Positions 45,437 to 54,462 of a stretch of 64,000 nt of DNA are shown here, one piece after another. The stretch is from NCBI RefSeq assembly GCF_001879205.1, contig NZ_MLFK01000011.1:186001-250000 (forward strand). Direction: 5' to 3'. The stretch is from Flavobacterium johnsoniae (GTDB lineage: Bacteria > Bacteroidota > Bacteroidia > Flavobacteriales > Flavobacteriaceae). A model generated the notes under the pieces. The model worked only from the letters and a program-made list of their open reading frames with translations, did not search any database and had not been told where the DNA came from. The position numbers and the translations under genes are program-made. Each line of letters starts with the position of its first letter. The stretch's first letter is position 1.

Positions 45437-46771
45437 TTAAAGAATTCCTGCTATTGCCAGCAGCTTTATATGAGTGAGTTTTACGTTTGCCTTAGCCGTT
45501 GTTAAATTAAATTTTGCTTCCAATAAAGCATTCTCTGCTTCCAAAAGATCGATCAGAAGAGATTCCTGATTGAGATAACTGCTTCTAATGACCCGAACAG
45601 TTTCAGTTGTTTTTGTAATATTTTTTTCTGCTGTTTCTACACTTTCAACAGCCAGTTCCTGCTGCAGATAAGCTTCTTTTATCTGAAACAAAATTTCATC
45701 CTTTTTAATATCGGCTCTTTCTTTTGCCTGATCATAGATGAGTTGGGCATGAGCTGCTGTATGTATATTTTTATATAAGTTATCGATAGAAAACTGTACT
45801 TTAATTCCTGTTTGGCCAAATCCCCACAAATCATTCGAATACGGATAAAAGGAAATCTGTGGATAAGTGTAATTGTAATTTGAGTATAGTAAAACTTTAG
45901 GCAGCAGCGCAGCTTTAATCTGTTTGATATTTAGTTCACTCCATTTGATATCGCTGTTGGCCATTTTATAAGCCGAAGATTGATTAAGAGCAATTTCTAT
46001 ATAATCGCTAAGAGGATTATTTGTTAAGTCATCTGTAAAAGCATCATTTTGATACCGAATTTGTAATTCCTCTTCGCTATCACGCCCCATCAGAATATTG
46101 AGACGTTGTTTGCCGATGTCGATTTTCTTTTTAACATCGGACAGATTTAGTTCCAACTGTGATAATTTCACTGAAGTTCTCAATACATCACTCTTAAGCA
46201 CAATACCGTTTTTGTGTAAACTTTCTATTAGTGATAACTGTTTCTTCTCTGCAGTGATTTCTGCACCCAGAAATTCCTTGAAATGTAAAAACGTATAGAG
46301 CTCGAAATAAGCAGCTGCAGCATTATATTTTACACTGTGTTTTTGCAGGTCGGCTTCGTATTGTTTTCGCGTCTCCTCTTCTTTCTTCATCAGAACATTT
46401 CTTCTGTCTTTACCACCATTGAAGAGATTAAAATTTAAATTGTATCCCACCATATAACCATAACCTTTAATGGGTACATCCTGCGGAGATGAGAATAATC
46501 CATTGTCATAAATAAGAAATTTTGAATTGAGTTTTAAATCCCCGCCTAAGGTAAGTTCAGGCAGCATACGGTCTTTAGCTTCAAGTACTTCTAAATTACT
46601 TTGCTGACGATTTAAATCTGATAGTTTCAGCTGGCGATTATTTGCTTCGGCGGCTTTCCATATTTCTTCCAAATTCAATATTTGGACATTTTCTGTATTT
46701 TGGGCATGAAGAGATTGTACAGATAGCAGCAAAAGGATGGCTAAAATTGGAAGTGTTTTAGATTGTTTCAT
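45437..46771 (-). CDS. TolC-family outer-membrane efflux protein
   Basis: This is a 444-residue outer-membrane channel. The ATG at 46771 is preferred over the further upstream in-frame ATG at 46822. It gives a clean signal peptide (MKQSKTLPILAILLLLSVQS..., about 23 residues) and avoids overlap with the small gene upstream. Two OEP repeats with long helices are visible (about 35-215 and 240-440), including NLNFNLFNGGKDRRN and LLIDLLEAENALLEAKFNL. Unlike the NodT protein at 48 kb it has no lipobox cysteine. It forms the outer-membrane part of the EmrAB-like exporter. Confidence 0.9.
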   Translation of the reverse strand: MKQSKTLPILAILLLLSVQSLHAQNTENVQILNLEEIWKAAEANNRQLKLSDLNRQQSNLEVLEAKDRMLPELTLGGDLKLNSKFLIYDNGLFSSPQDVPIKGYGYMVGYNLNFNLFNGGKDRRNVLMKKEEETRKQYEADLQKHSVKYNAAAAYFELYTFLHFKEFLGAEITAEKKQLSLIESLHKNGIVLKSDVLRTSVKLSQLELNLSDVKKKIDIGKQRLNILMGRDSEEELQIRYQNDAFTDDLTNNPLSDYIEIALNQSSAYKMANSDIKWSELNIKQIKAALLPKVLLYSNYNYTYPQISFYPYSNDLWGFGQTGIKVQFSIDNLYKNIHTAAHAQLIYDQAKERADIKKDEILFQIKEAYLQQELAVESVETAEKNITKTTETVRVIRSSYLNQESLLIDLLEAENALLEAKFNLTTAKANVKLTHIKLLAIAGIL

Positions 46772-46782
46772 CGATTTCTGTT

Positions 46783-47031
46783 TTATAAATGCTTTGCACG
46801 TTTTCCTTTTCCAGCTAACCACTTTTTAACCATCTTCGTCAATTCATCAAAAACAAAGGTCAAATCTGCCATAGGCATGAAAGAATAACAATAATAAGGA
46901 TAAGAATAGGTCAGCCAGTAGATATTAGCGGTGTCAATTTTTTCTACCGAAGAGGATAATGCATTATCAAAACATTCATCTGGTTTTTCAAGCTTTATGT
47001 CTTTATCAGAGCTTAATATTTTCTGTTTCAT
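46783..47031 (-). CDS. Small hypothetical protein heading the efflux operon
   Basis: This 82-codon gene is not recognised as a member of a known family. It starts with ATG at the head of the operon and ends 11 bp before the TolC start, so it is probably translated. The N-terminal half is charged and polar. The middle is strikingly rich in aromatic residues (IYWLTYSYPYYCYSFMPM, about 37-54), and the C-terminus is basic (KKWLAGKGKRAKHL). There is no signal peptide and no clear transmembrane helix. It may be a cytoplasmic accessory or a leader peptide of the operon; no function can be assigned. Confidence 0.6.
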   Translation of the reverse strand: MKQKILSSDKDIKLEKPDECFDNALSSSVEKIDTANIYWLTYSYPYYCYSFMPMADLTFVFDELTKMVKKWLAGKGKRAKHL

Positions 47032-47056
47032 AATAATTTTATTATAATTTATACAG

Positions 47057-47064
47057 CAAAATTA
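47057..47064 (-). promoter_or_regulatory. Candidate -7 element for the EmrAB-type operon
   Basis: TAATTTTG on the minus strand matches TAnnTTTG and lies 26 bp upstream of the first start codon of the operon. No -33 TTTG at the usual distance was found; the nearest TTTG (47075-47078) is only 10 bp away. Support is therefore partial. Confidence 0.35.
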
Positions 47065-47123
47065 TCCAACATGTCAAAGTCTCTTTTTATATAATTAGCC
47101 TAATATTTGTTATATTTGGCCAC

Positions 47124-47900
47124 ATGAAAATCCTTAACCAATTAATAAATACTGTTGATCAAAATCCTGATTCAATCTTGGTCATGCGACAGCAGACTGA
47201 ACAGCGTCTGCCTTCACACCAGCATGATAAAGCTCAGTTGTTATTAGTTTATGGCGGGATCGCTTACTTGCAGACTGATGAAAAAGATTTTTACATTCCT
47301 GCTAATCATTATATCTGGATACCAAATAATTACCCTCACAATTTGATGTTTAATACACAGGATCTGTATATTATCAACATCTATTTCCCAAAAGAAAGAA
47401 TGAGTGGTTTTTACGATGAATTAGGTATTTATCCCGTGAGTAAACTTTTATCAGAAATGCTCTTTTTCAGCGAAAAATGGCAGGGTGATTATTATAGAGG
47501 TTCGTGGGAATTTGAGTTTTTATCAACGCTCAAAAATGTGCTTTCAAAAGAAAATCTTAAAAAATTTACAATCCAGCTTCCAACAACAGACGATCAGCGG
47601 CTGAATGCAATTATCGATAATCTTAGAAATCGGCTCAATGAAAGTCTTACCTTAGAAGACACTGCAAAGCTATCCGGAATGAGTGTAAGAAGTTTGACAA
47701 GGTTATTTCAAACAAAACTGCACATCACTTTTATACAATATTTAAAAATGTTGAGGATTATTCGGGCAATGGAATTAATAAAAGATACCGATTTGAACAT
47801 GACCGAGATAGCCTATGAAATTGGATATTCGAATATAGCGGCGTTCAGCAATAATTTTCAGAAACTAACGAACATGAGACCTACTGAGTTTAAAAAGTAA
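47124..47900 (+). CDS. AraC-family transcriptional regulator
   Basis: This is a 258-residue cytoplasmic regulator with an N-terminal cupin-like sensing domain (about 20-110, LPSHQHDKAQLLLVYGGIAYL and FYIPANHYIWIPNNYPHNL). The C-terminal AraC double helix-turn-helix is at about 155-258 (ESLTLEDTAKLSGMSVRSLT, MTEIAYEIGYSNIAAFSNNF). It is divergent from the efflux operon with 92 bp between the start codons, the usual layout for a regulator of its neighbour. An exact TATATTTG lies only 5 bp before the ATG, so a leaderless message is possible. Confidence 0.92.
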   Translation: MKILNQLINTVDQNPDSILVMRQQTEQRLPSHQHDKAQLLLVYGGIAYLQTDEKDFYIPANHYIWIPNNYPHNLMFNTQDLYIINIYFPKERMSGFYDELGIYPVSKLLSEMLFFSEKWQGDYYRGSWEFEFLSTLKNVLSKENLKKFTIQLPTTDDQRLNAIIDNLRNRLNESLTLEDTAKLSGMSVRSLTRLFQTKLHITFIQYLKMLRIIRAMELIKDTDLNMTEIAYEIGYSNIAAFSNNFQKLTNMRPTEFKK

Positions 47901-47996
47901 AAAGATCCTGCTTTCTAGGCTCTGCAATTATCAGATTAACATCACTTGAAAAATTTAAAAAAATAACTGAAATCCATTACAGCAAATAACATAAAA

Positions 47997-48023
47997 AAAC
48001 CTATTTCGTTACGAAATAGGTTT
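47997..48023. terminator. Bidirectional Rho-independent terminator
   Basis: The arms AAACCTATTTCGT (47997-48009) and ACGAAATAGGTTT (48011-48023) match perfectly. The hairpin lies between the convergent AraC and NodT genes. The longer U run (TTTTTTTATG) is on the minus strand, so it probably serves mainly the RND operon, which ends 20 bp away. Confidence 0.82.
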
Positions 48024-48043
48024 CTTAAAATTAGTAATGTAAA

Positions 48044-49429
48044 TCAATTCCAGCCGCCCCCGAGCGCGCGATACAAATTGACAACAGCATGCAGTTTTTG
48101 ACTTTGGTCGTCAATACCTTTTAATTGTGCATTTAATAAGTTTTGTTCCGCCGCCAGCACGTCAGTGTAATTGGTAGTAGAATTGTTTAATAATTCTTTA
48201 TTGAACTCGACAGCTTTAAATAATGCTTCTAACTGCTTTTTTCTTTTTTCTTCTTTGAGAGCCGCGTTATTATATTTAGACAGCGCATTGGAAACTTCTT
48301 CACTTGCTTTCAGCATCGAAAACTCAAAATTATACAGTGCCTCTTTTTGCAAAGATAATGCAGCAGCTAATCTTGCTTTATTAATTCCTTTATTGAAGAT
48401 AGGCTGTGTAAGTCCTCCAGCAATATTACCAAAAAGTCCGCCGTTTGTAAACCAGTCTTTTAATCCAAAACTGGAAAAACCAGCGGCGCCGCTAATTGTC
48501 AAAGCAGGATAAAAATAGGCTCTTGCCGTATTACTTTCTTCAAATGCTGCTCTAAAATTGTATTCTGCCTGCTGTACATCTGGTCTGTTTGCCAAAAGCT
48601 GCATCGGAACTCCAATTTTCAGATCGTAGGTGAGATTTTGCTGTTCTAAAGAAGTACGTTCAATTTTAGATGGAGATTTTGCCAAAAGCAGACATAAAGT
48701 ATGCTCCGTTTCCATTATTTTCTGTTCGATATCCGGAATCGCCAGTTCAGCTTCATAATAATTTGCTTCACTTTGTACCACGGCTACTCCATTGATAATA
48801 GAATTTTCAAAAAGCACTTTAATCGTTTCGGCATCAGATTCTCTGTTTTGAGCTGTCTTTTTAAGAACCTTTAATTGTTCGTCCAAAATTAATAACTCAT
48901 AATACGAATTGGCAATATTGGCTATTAATTGGGTTTGCACGGCACGTTTGGCAGCATCTGTAGAAAGTAAATTTGCTAAAGCACTTTTCTTAGCACTTTT
49001 TAATTTACCCCAAACATCGATTTCCCATCCGGCAGAAATCCCCAAATCGTATTGCGTAGACTGGTCAAAAAGTCCAAATCCCTGCGGAAAAGCCAATCTG
49101 GATTCTTTTACTGATAAATTCCCATTTACCGAAGGCAGAAAAGCAGCTTTGCTTAATTTAAGATTAACCGCCGACTGATTAATGCGTTCTACCGCAATTT
49201 TTAAATCCAGATTGGCCGCCAATCCGTCGGAAATAAGTTGCTGCAAAGCGGGATCTGTAAATATCTCTGACCATTTCATTGCTGCTATAGTTGTTGAATC
49301 TGTACTTTCTTGTTCACGATAAGTTACAGATGAAGTTGGTTTTTTATAGGGCTTCGTGATTTTACAAGAGCTCCAAATACTGGCAGCAATAAGCAATATG
49401 ACGACTAATTTATAATTGTATTTGTTCAT
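48044..49429 (-). CDS. NodT-family RND outer-membrane efflux lipoprotein
   Basis: This is a 461-residue lipoprotein with lipobox Cys22 (IWSSCKITKPYKKP). The family pattern is clear: MKWSEIFTDPALQQLISDGL, LSKAAFLPSVNGNLS, DLGISAGWEIDVWGKLKSA, LLANRPDVQQAEY, and LAAEQNLLNAQLK near the end. It is the outer-membrane channel of the RND system and lies downstream of the pump gene with a 247-bp gap that holds repeat-like DNA. Confidence 0.94.
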   Translation of the reverse strand: MNKYNYKLVVILLIAASIWSSCKITKPYKKPTSSVTYREQESTDSTTIAAMKWSEIFTDPALQQLISDGLAANLDLKIAVERINQSAVNLKLSKAAFLPSVNGNLSVKESRLAFPQGFGLFDQSTQYDLGISAGWEIDVWGKLKSAKKSALANLLSTDAAKRAVQTQLIANIANSYYELLILDEQLKVLKKTAQNRESDAETIKVLFENSIINGVAVVQSEANYYEAELAIPDIEQKIMETEHTLCLLLAKSPSKIERTSLEQQNLTYDLKIGVPMQLLANRPDVQQAEYNFRAAFEESNTARAYFYPALTISGAAGFSSFGLKDWFTNGGLFGNIAGGLTQPIFNKGINKARLAAALSLQKEALYNFEFSMLKASEEVSNALSKYNNAALKEEKRKKQLEALFKAVEFNKELLNNSTTNYTDVLAAEQNLLNAQLKGIDDQSQKLHAVVNLYRALGGGWN

Positions 49430-49469
49430 TATACTATGTTTTTATTTTTTATTAAACTGGCTAAAAATT

Positions 49470-49660
49470 TAACCACAAAGGCCGCTAAGTTCCTTAAGCT
49501 GAATTTCAGACAAAGAGCGCAAAGCTTTGCGAACTTTGTGTTTTTATAAGTCTTACCAGATAAAAATCTTCGCGTGCTTTGCGGTAAAATAACCTTCCTG
49601 AATTTGAAATGAGAAAAAATGTAACCGCAAAGCTATTTCCTTTGAACCTTTGTTTCTCTG
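49470..49660. repeat. Intergenic repeat-like block with CGCAAAGCTTTGCG palindrome
   Basis: The gap between the RND pump and NodT genes contains several related words on both strands: ACCACAAAGGCCGCTAAG, GCGCAAAGCTTTGCGAACTT, TGCTTTGCGGTAAAATAACC and TAACCGCAAAGCTATTTCC. The segment 49518-49531 is a perfect 14-bp palindrome. The distal arms GGTTATTTTACCGC and AACCGCAAAG are partly complementary. This looks like a dispersed intergenic repeat that could fold as RNA inside the operon. Confidence 0.5.
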
Positions 49661-49676
49661 TTCATTTGCCCCTTTA

Positions 49677-52600
49677 CTAATCAATTACTCTCGGTTCATG
49701 TGAAGGCACTTTTATCCCGCCCGCTTTTTCCTGCAATGACTGAAAAATGATAAACAAAACCGGAATTACAAAAACACCGAATAGCGTACCTATCAGCATT
49801 CCGCCCACAGCGGCTGTACCAATTGACCTGTTACTTAAAGCTCCGGCTCCTGTAGCAATCATCAATGGAATTAATCCGAAGATAAAAGCAAAAGAAGTCA
49901 TCAAAATTGGTCTTAATCTGGCTCGTGCTCCAAATATGGCCGACTGAACAAGGCTTCTTCCGCTCAAGCGATGCAATAAGGCAAATTCTACAATAAGAAT
50001 TGCATTTTTTGCTAAAAGCCCAATCAGCATAATCAAACTAATCTGAAGAAAAATATTATTGTCGATTCCAAATAGATTTGCAAATATAAATGCTCCCGCA
50101 AGACCAATAGGCAAGGATAACAATACCGAAAAAGGCAGAATATAACTCTTATATTGGGCACTCAGAAGGAAATAAATAAAGATGAGACAAAGCCCGAAAA
50201 TTAAAGTAGTTTGACTTCCGCTGGAAAGCTCTTCCTTGGTTAAACCGGAAAACTCATATGTATAACCTCTGTCTAATGTTTGCGCCGCGGCTTCTTCGAT
50301 TGCCTTAATTGCATCACCTGAACTATACCCGGCGTTTGGCGCCCCTGTAACGGTTGTTGATGTAAAAAGATTAAAACGGTTTATAAATTCCGGGCCATAC
50401 GTTTTTTTCAATGTCACAAATTCCGAAATTGGAGCCATTGCCCCTGTATCTGTTCGAACAAAAACTTTATTAATATCGCTTTCTTTCGCTCTGTAGTCAG
50501 GGTGAGACTGCAGCATTACTCTGTATTGTTTTCCAAACTTATTGAGGTCAGAAGCATAGATCCCTCCAAAATACCCCTGAAGCGTATTCAGAACCGTTTT
50601 TACACTAACACCGGCTTCCTTACATTTGGCTGTATTTACATTCACTTCCATTTCCGGAAACGTAATATTAAAAGGATTTGCTGCGTACATAATCTCCGGT
50701 CGTTTATTGATGGCTGCCATAAATTTTGTAATATTTCTATCAAAATCCTGATAACTGCCCCCTGTTTTATCCTGAAGCTGTACTTCGAATCCGTTGTTAT
50801 TTCCAAATCCTTGTAAAGTTGGCGCAGCAAAGAAAATAATATTTGCTCCTTTTATATGTGCTGTTTTTTCAAACAGTTTAGCCACAACGGAACTGACATC
50901 CTGGTTTTTTCCTTTTCTTTCATTCCAAGGTCTTAATCTGATAAATAAAGCTCCGTATGAACCTCCGGAACCATGAATTAAATCCATTCCTGCAAGCGTA
51001 GATGCAAGTTCTACTTCAGGAATACTTCTGGCAATACTGTCTATTTCTTTTGTAATTTCTTCCGTTCTTTCCAATGTAGAAGAGGCTGGTAAAACTACAT
51101 TTCCATAGATAGCACCACCATCTTCATTGGGTACGAAACCAGTAGGCGTTGTTTGGATTAAAACATAAAATATAATCCCAAAAACTGCAATTGCAGCGAC
51201 AGAAATCCATTTTCTGCGGATCAGGAATCTAACTGCCCTTATATATTTATTCGTAACAGCATCAAAAGCGGCATTAAAACCAGTATAAAATTTAGGCAGG
51301 AAACCTTTTTGATGATTTAATTTTTCGCTGTCATGCGGTTTTAACAAAATAGCACAAAGCGCCGGGCTCAAAGTAAGTGCATTAACAGCCGAGATTAAAA
51401 TAGCTACAGCCAGTGTTAATCCAAATTGTTTGTAAAATACTCCTGCCGATCCCGTGATAAAAGTCACCGGAACAAATACCGCCGACATAATTAAAGTAAT
51501 AGAGATAATTGCGCCGCTAATCTCACTCATGGCATGGATGGTTGCTTTTTTTGCCGATTTTGCTCCTTGGTCCAGTTTGGCATGAACAGCCTCAACCACC
51601 ACAATTGCATCATCGACCACAATACCAATAGCCAGAACCAAAGCAAAAAGCGTCAATAAATTAATCGTAAACCCAAATAATTTCAAGAAGAAAAAAGTAC
51701 CAATAATTGAAACCGGAACTGCAATAGCCGGTATTAACGTTGACCTGAAGTCCTGTAAAAAGATAAATACCACAATAAAAACCAAAATAAAAGCTTCGAT
51801 AATGGTGTAAAGCACCTTTTCGACAGAAGCATCCAGAAAGTCATTGGCATTCAAAAATGTATGGTATTCTATTCCTGGTGGAAAATCTTTAGACGCTTTT
51901 TTTAATATATCCTCACAGGCAATAATAAGTTCTCTCGCATTCGAACCCGAAATCTGACTAATTGCCCCTCCTGATGAGACATTACCTTGTGTAGTAAGCG
52001 AAGAAGTATAGTCTAAAGCTCCAAACTCAATATCTGCCACATCTTTTAATCGCAATAAACTTCCTTGTTTACCGCTTCTCAGCACAATATTTTCAAATTC
52101 TGCCGGATTTTCAAGTCGGCCTGTAAATTTTAAAGAATATTGAACAGATTCTTTACTATTCTCTCCAATTTTTCCGGGAGCGGCTTCGATGTTTTGTTCT
52201 TGCAGAGCTGCAATAATATCATCTGGTACAAGCCCTTGATTTGCCATAGCATCAGGCTTTAGCCAAATACGCATAGAATATTCACGGCTGCTGTAAATTT
52301 CGGTTCCTCCTACTCCAACAACACGTTTCATCTCTGGCATAATATTGATCCTCAAATAATTATCAAGGAATTTTTCATCATATTTTCCATCTTTACTGTA
52401 CAACAAAAAGCTAAAAGCCGTGCTGCTTAACTGTTTACTAGTCGTAATACCCGATTTTATTACCTCATTTGGCAATAAACTCGTGGCTTTAGTAACTCTG
52501 TTTTGCACGTTTACGGCAGCCATATCAGGATTTGTTCCCTGCTTAAAAAATATGGTTATCGCCGCACCGCCGTTACTGCTGGCAGTAGAAGTCATGTAAG

Positions 52601-52826
52601 TCATATTCTCTACTCCATTAATTTGTTCTTCAAGGGGTATTATTACACTTTTCATCACCACATCGGCGCTTGCTCCCTGGTAAGAAGCATTTACGACTAC
52701 GGTTGGCGGAGCAATTTCAGGATATTGTGATATAGGTAATGAAGCTAAACCAAGCAATCCTAAAATCACTATAATGACTGATATCACGGTGGATAAAACC
52801 GGATTTTCTATAAATTTTCTAAACAT
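49677..52826 (-). CDS. RND-family (HAE1/AcrB-like) efflux pump
   Basis: This is a 1049-residue inner-membrane proton-driven exporter. It starts with the family signature MFRKFIENPVLSTVISVIIV and contains LPISQYPEIAPPTVVV, the pore-domain segment TIFFKQGTNPDMAAVNVQNR, and the transmembrane-4 motif AIGIVVDDAIVVVE with the paired aspartates of proton relay. The second large periplasmic loop and the last helix bundle (SLPIGLAGAFIFANLFGIDN, LLAKNAILIVEFA, FGVFVIPVLFIIFQ) are intact. It follows the adaptor gene by 5 bp. The substrate range is probably hydrophobic drugs, dyes or detergents; this is inferred from the family. Confidence 0.97.
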   Translation of the reverse strand: MFRKFIENPVLSTVISVIIVILGLLGLASLPISQYPEIAPPTVVVNASYQGASADVVMKSVIIPLEEQINGVENMTYMTSTASSNGGAAITIFFKQGTNPDMAAVNVQNRVTKATSLLPNEVIKSGITTSKQLSSTAFSFLLYSKDGKYDEKFLDNYLRINIMPEMKRVVGVGGTEIYSSREYSMRIWLKPDAMANQGLVPDDIIAALQEQNIEAAPGKIGENSKESVQYSLKFTGRLENPAEFENIVLRSGKQGSLLRLKDVADIEFGALDYTSSLTTQGNVSSGGAISQISGSNARELIIACEDILKKASKDFPPGIEYHTFLNANDFLDASVEKVLYTIIEAFILVFIVVFIFLQDFRSTLIPAIAVPVSIIGTFFFLKLFGFTINLLTLFALVLAIGIVVDDAIVVVEAVHAKLDQGAKSAKKATIHAMSEISGAIISITLIMSAVFVPVTFITGSAGVFYKQFGLTLAVAILISAVNALTLSPALCAILLKPHDSEKLNHQKGFLPKFYTGFNAAFDAVTNKYIRAVRFLIRRKWISVAAIAVFGIIFYVLIQTTPTGFVPNEDGGAIYGNVVLPASSTLERTEEITKEIDSIARSIPEVELASTLAGMDLIHGSGGSYGALFIRLRPWNERKGKNQDVSSVVAKLFEKTAHIKGANIIFFAAPTLQGFGNNNGFEVQLQDKTGGSYQDFDRNITKFMAAINKRPEIMYAANPFNITFPEMEVNVNTAKCKEAGVSVKTVLNTLQGYFGGIYASDLNKFGKQYRVMLQSHPDYRAKESDINKVFVRTDTGAMAPISEFVTLKKTYGPEFINRFNLFTSTTVTGAPNAGYSSGDAIKAIEEAAAQTLDRGYTYEFSGLTKEELSSGSQTTLIFGLCLIFIYFLLSAQYKSYILPFSVLLSLPIGLAGAFIFANLFGIDNNIFLQISLIMLIGLLAKNAILIVEFALLHRLSGRSLVQSAIFGARARLRPILMTSFAFIFGLIPLMIATGAGALSNRSIGTAAVGGMLIGTLFGVFVIPVLFIIFQSLQEKAGGIKVPSHEPRVID

Positions 52827-52831
52827 GTCTT

Positions 52832-53956
52832 TTATTTTTTTGATGCAGTGGCTGCAGACGCGATTTTTACTCCATCTCTTAAATTCCCTATTCCGTCTGT
52901 AATTATAATATCTCCGGATTTTACTCCTTCTTTAACTACATATTCTTTTTCGGTTGCTGTGTTTCTTATTTTTATTTCGGTGTTGTGCACTACGTTTTGA
53001 GCATCTACCGTAAAGACAAAATAACGTCCCTGCAATTCAAATACTGCTTTTTTAGGAACCAGAATTGTATTTTCATACTTTGTTGGGATAATAATCGTAG
53101 CGCTTGCTCCACTCCACAATTTTCCTTCCGGATTTGGAAAAACTGCTTTAAAGTCTGCCGACCCTGTACTTGCATTCAGCACGCCGCTCAAAGTCTGGAT
53201 TTTTCCTTTTAAAGAATAAACTTCGCCATCGGCTGTTAACAAAGAAACTTCGGGCATATTTTTAAATTTATCTTTTAATTGATTTCCGGAATACTGTCCC
53301 AAAAATGAATTTAATTGCTGCTGGCTTAAAGAGAAATACGCAAAAATATGTTTGGTATTGGCTACCGTTGTTAAAGGATCTGATGCCGAACTGCTCACCA
53401 GACTTCCTATTTTGAAAGGTAGACTTCCTACTATGCCGTTAATCGGGCTTACAATATTCGTAAATGCTAATTTTGATTTTGCCGAGGACAAATCTGCATT
53501 CGCCTGAGTTAACTCGGCTTTTTTTACCCTTTCAATATTTTTGGCAGATGTTAATTCATAGTTGTTTATAATTTTCTTTTCAGCCAATGCTGCTGTTCTT
53601 CTGGTTTGGATAGAGGCAGTTTCCAAACTGGCTTCTGCGGCTAAAACTGCGGCTTTTTTATTGTTTACTTCCTGCAAATAACTATTGGCATCAATCTTAA
53701 ACAAAGGCTGCCCTTTGGTGACAACCGCCCCTTCTTCGACATAAACCTGCTCTATATATCCATCTACTTTTGAACGTATTTCTACTTTTTGTTCGCCTTC
53801 TAATGTGGTAGGATATTCTACCGAAACATCGGCTTTTTGTTCCTTTAGCCTAAGTGTCGGGTAAGCTGTTGGACTTTCTGATTGTTCTGTTTTTTTAGTC
53901 TCACATGAAACTATCAAAAGTGTTCCTATAAAAAGGATTGCTGTTATTTTTTTCAT
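52832..53956 (-). CDS. RND efflux periplasmic adaptor lipoprotein (AcrA/MexA-like)
   Basis: This is a 374-residue membrane-fusion protein. The ATG at 53956 is chosen over the in-frame ATG at 54010. It starts the lipoprotein signal (MKKITAILFIGTLLIVSC, Cys18) and lies just after the stop of the DUF2480 gene. Visible elements are the barrel-sandwich segments VEIRSKVDGYIEQVYVEEGA and FTNIVSPINGIVGSLPFKIG, the intervening coiled coil (about 95-160), and the beta-barrel part NPEGKLWSGASATIIIPT. It connects the pump to the NodT channel. Confidence 0.94.
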   Translation of the reverse strand: MKKITAILFIGTLLIVSCETKKTEQSESPTAYPTLRLKEQKADVSVEYPTTLEGEQKVEIRSKVDGYIEQVYVEEGAVVTKGQPLFKIDANSYLQEVNNKKAAVLAAEASLETASIQTRRTAALAEKKIINNYELTSAKNIERVKKAELTQANADLSSAKSKLAFTNIVSPINGIVGSLPFKIGSLVSSSASDPLTTVANTKHIFAYFSLSQQQLNSFLGQYSGNQLKDKFKNMPEVSLLTADGEVYSLKGKIQTLSGVLNASTGSADFKAVFPNPEGKLWSGASATIIIPTKYENTILVPKKAVFELQGRYFVFTVDAQNVVHNTEIKIRNTATEKEYVVKEGVKSGDIIITDGIGNLRDGVKIASAATASKK

Positions 53957-53964
53957 TATTTGGT

Positions 53965-54462
53965 TTATTTTCTTTTGTAAATCATTAAAGGAGAACCTGC
54001 TTCTCCCCACATTAGAGTTTGTACATATTTAATCAACTGGCCTGCAGCCAATACCAGAATTTCTTCAGGTAAAGATGAATTTGCTTTAAGCACTACTTTC
54101 TGACTCATGAAAGCCGAAAATTCTATTTTCCGTATTCTTTCCATCCATAAAAGGTTTATCGGATTTTCTGTTGCAGAATACACTACGATTGATGCATGAG
54201 GAGCTATTAGCGAACTTATCAATACGTAAGCCCACAGCGGTACTATGGCATCATTTGAGCAAGTAATTATCACTTCTTTTCCTGAATATTGGCTCCAATC
54301 TATATTGGCCATTTCTAACCGGAATGCTTTTTCCTGAAGCAAAAAATCTTCTATAAGAAATGGTACAATATCAAACACTTCAAAATCTTTATCGTTTGGT
54401 TTATAAAGCCTTAAATCGAGAGTTTGTATACCCGAAGCTTCTATTTTATTTATTATTTCCAT
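53965..54462 (-). CDS. DUF2480-family protein
   Basis: This 165-residue soluble protein matches the DUF2480 pattern seen in Bacteroidota: MEIINKIEASGIQTLDLRLY at the start, FLIEDFLLQEKAFRL, NIDWSQYSGKEVIITCSNDA with VPLWAYVLI, and MWGEAGSPLMIYKRK at the end. Its function is unknown; no signal peptide or catalytic motif is visible. It sits 8 bp upstream of the adaptor gene, so it heads the RND operon. DUF2480 genes are usually independent housekeeping neighbours, so this placement may be accidental or regulatory. Confidence 0.85.
   Translation of the reverse strand: MEIINKIEASGIQTLDLRLYKPNDKDFEVFDIVPFLIEDFLLQEKAFRLEMANIDWSQYSGKEVIITCSNDAIVPLWAYVLISSLIAPHASIVVYSATENPINLLWMERIRKIEFSAFMSQKVVLKANSSLPEEILVLAAGQLIKYVQTLMWGEAGSPLMIYKRK

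Noticed and set aside
47111..47118. TATATTTG as promoter of the AraC gene
   Set aside because: It ends 5 bp before the ATG and would need a leaderless message; no -33 element is present. It is mentioned under the AraC gene but not listed as a promoter.
52947..52958. TTCGGTTGCTGT similar to the LacI site
   Set aside because: It lies inside the adaptor coding sequence, has only one matching half-site, and is far from any xylan gene.
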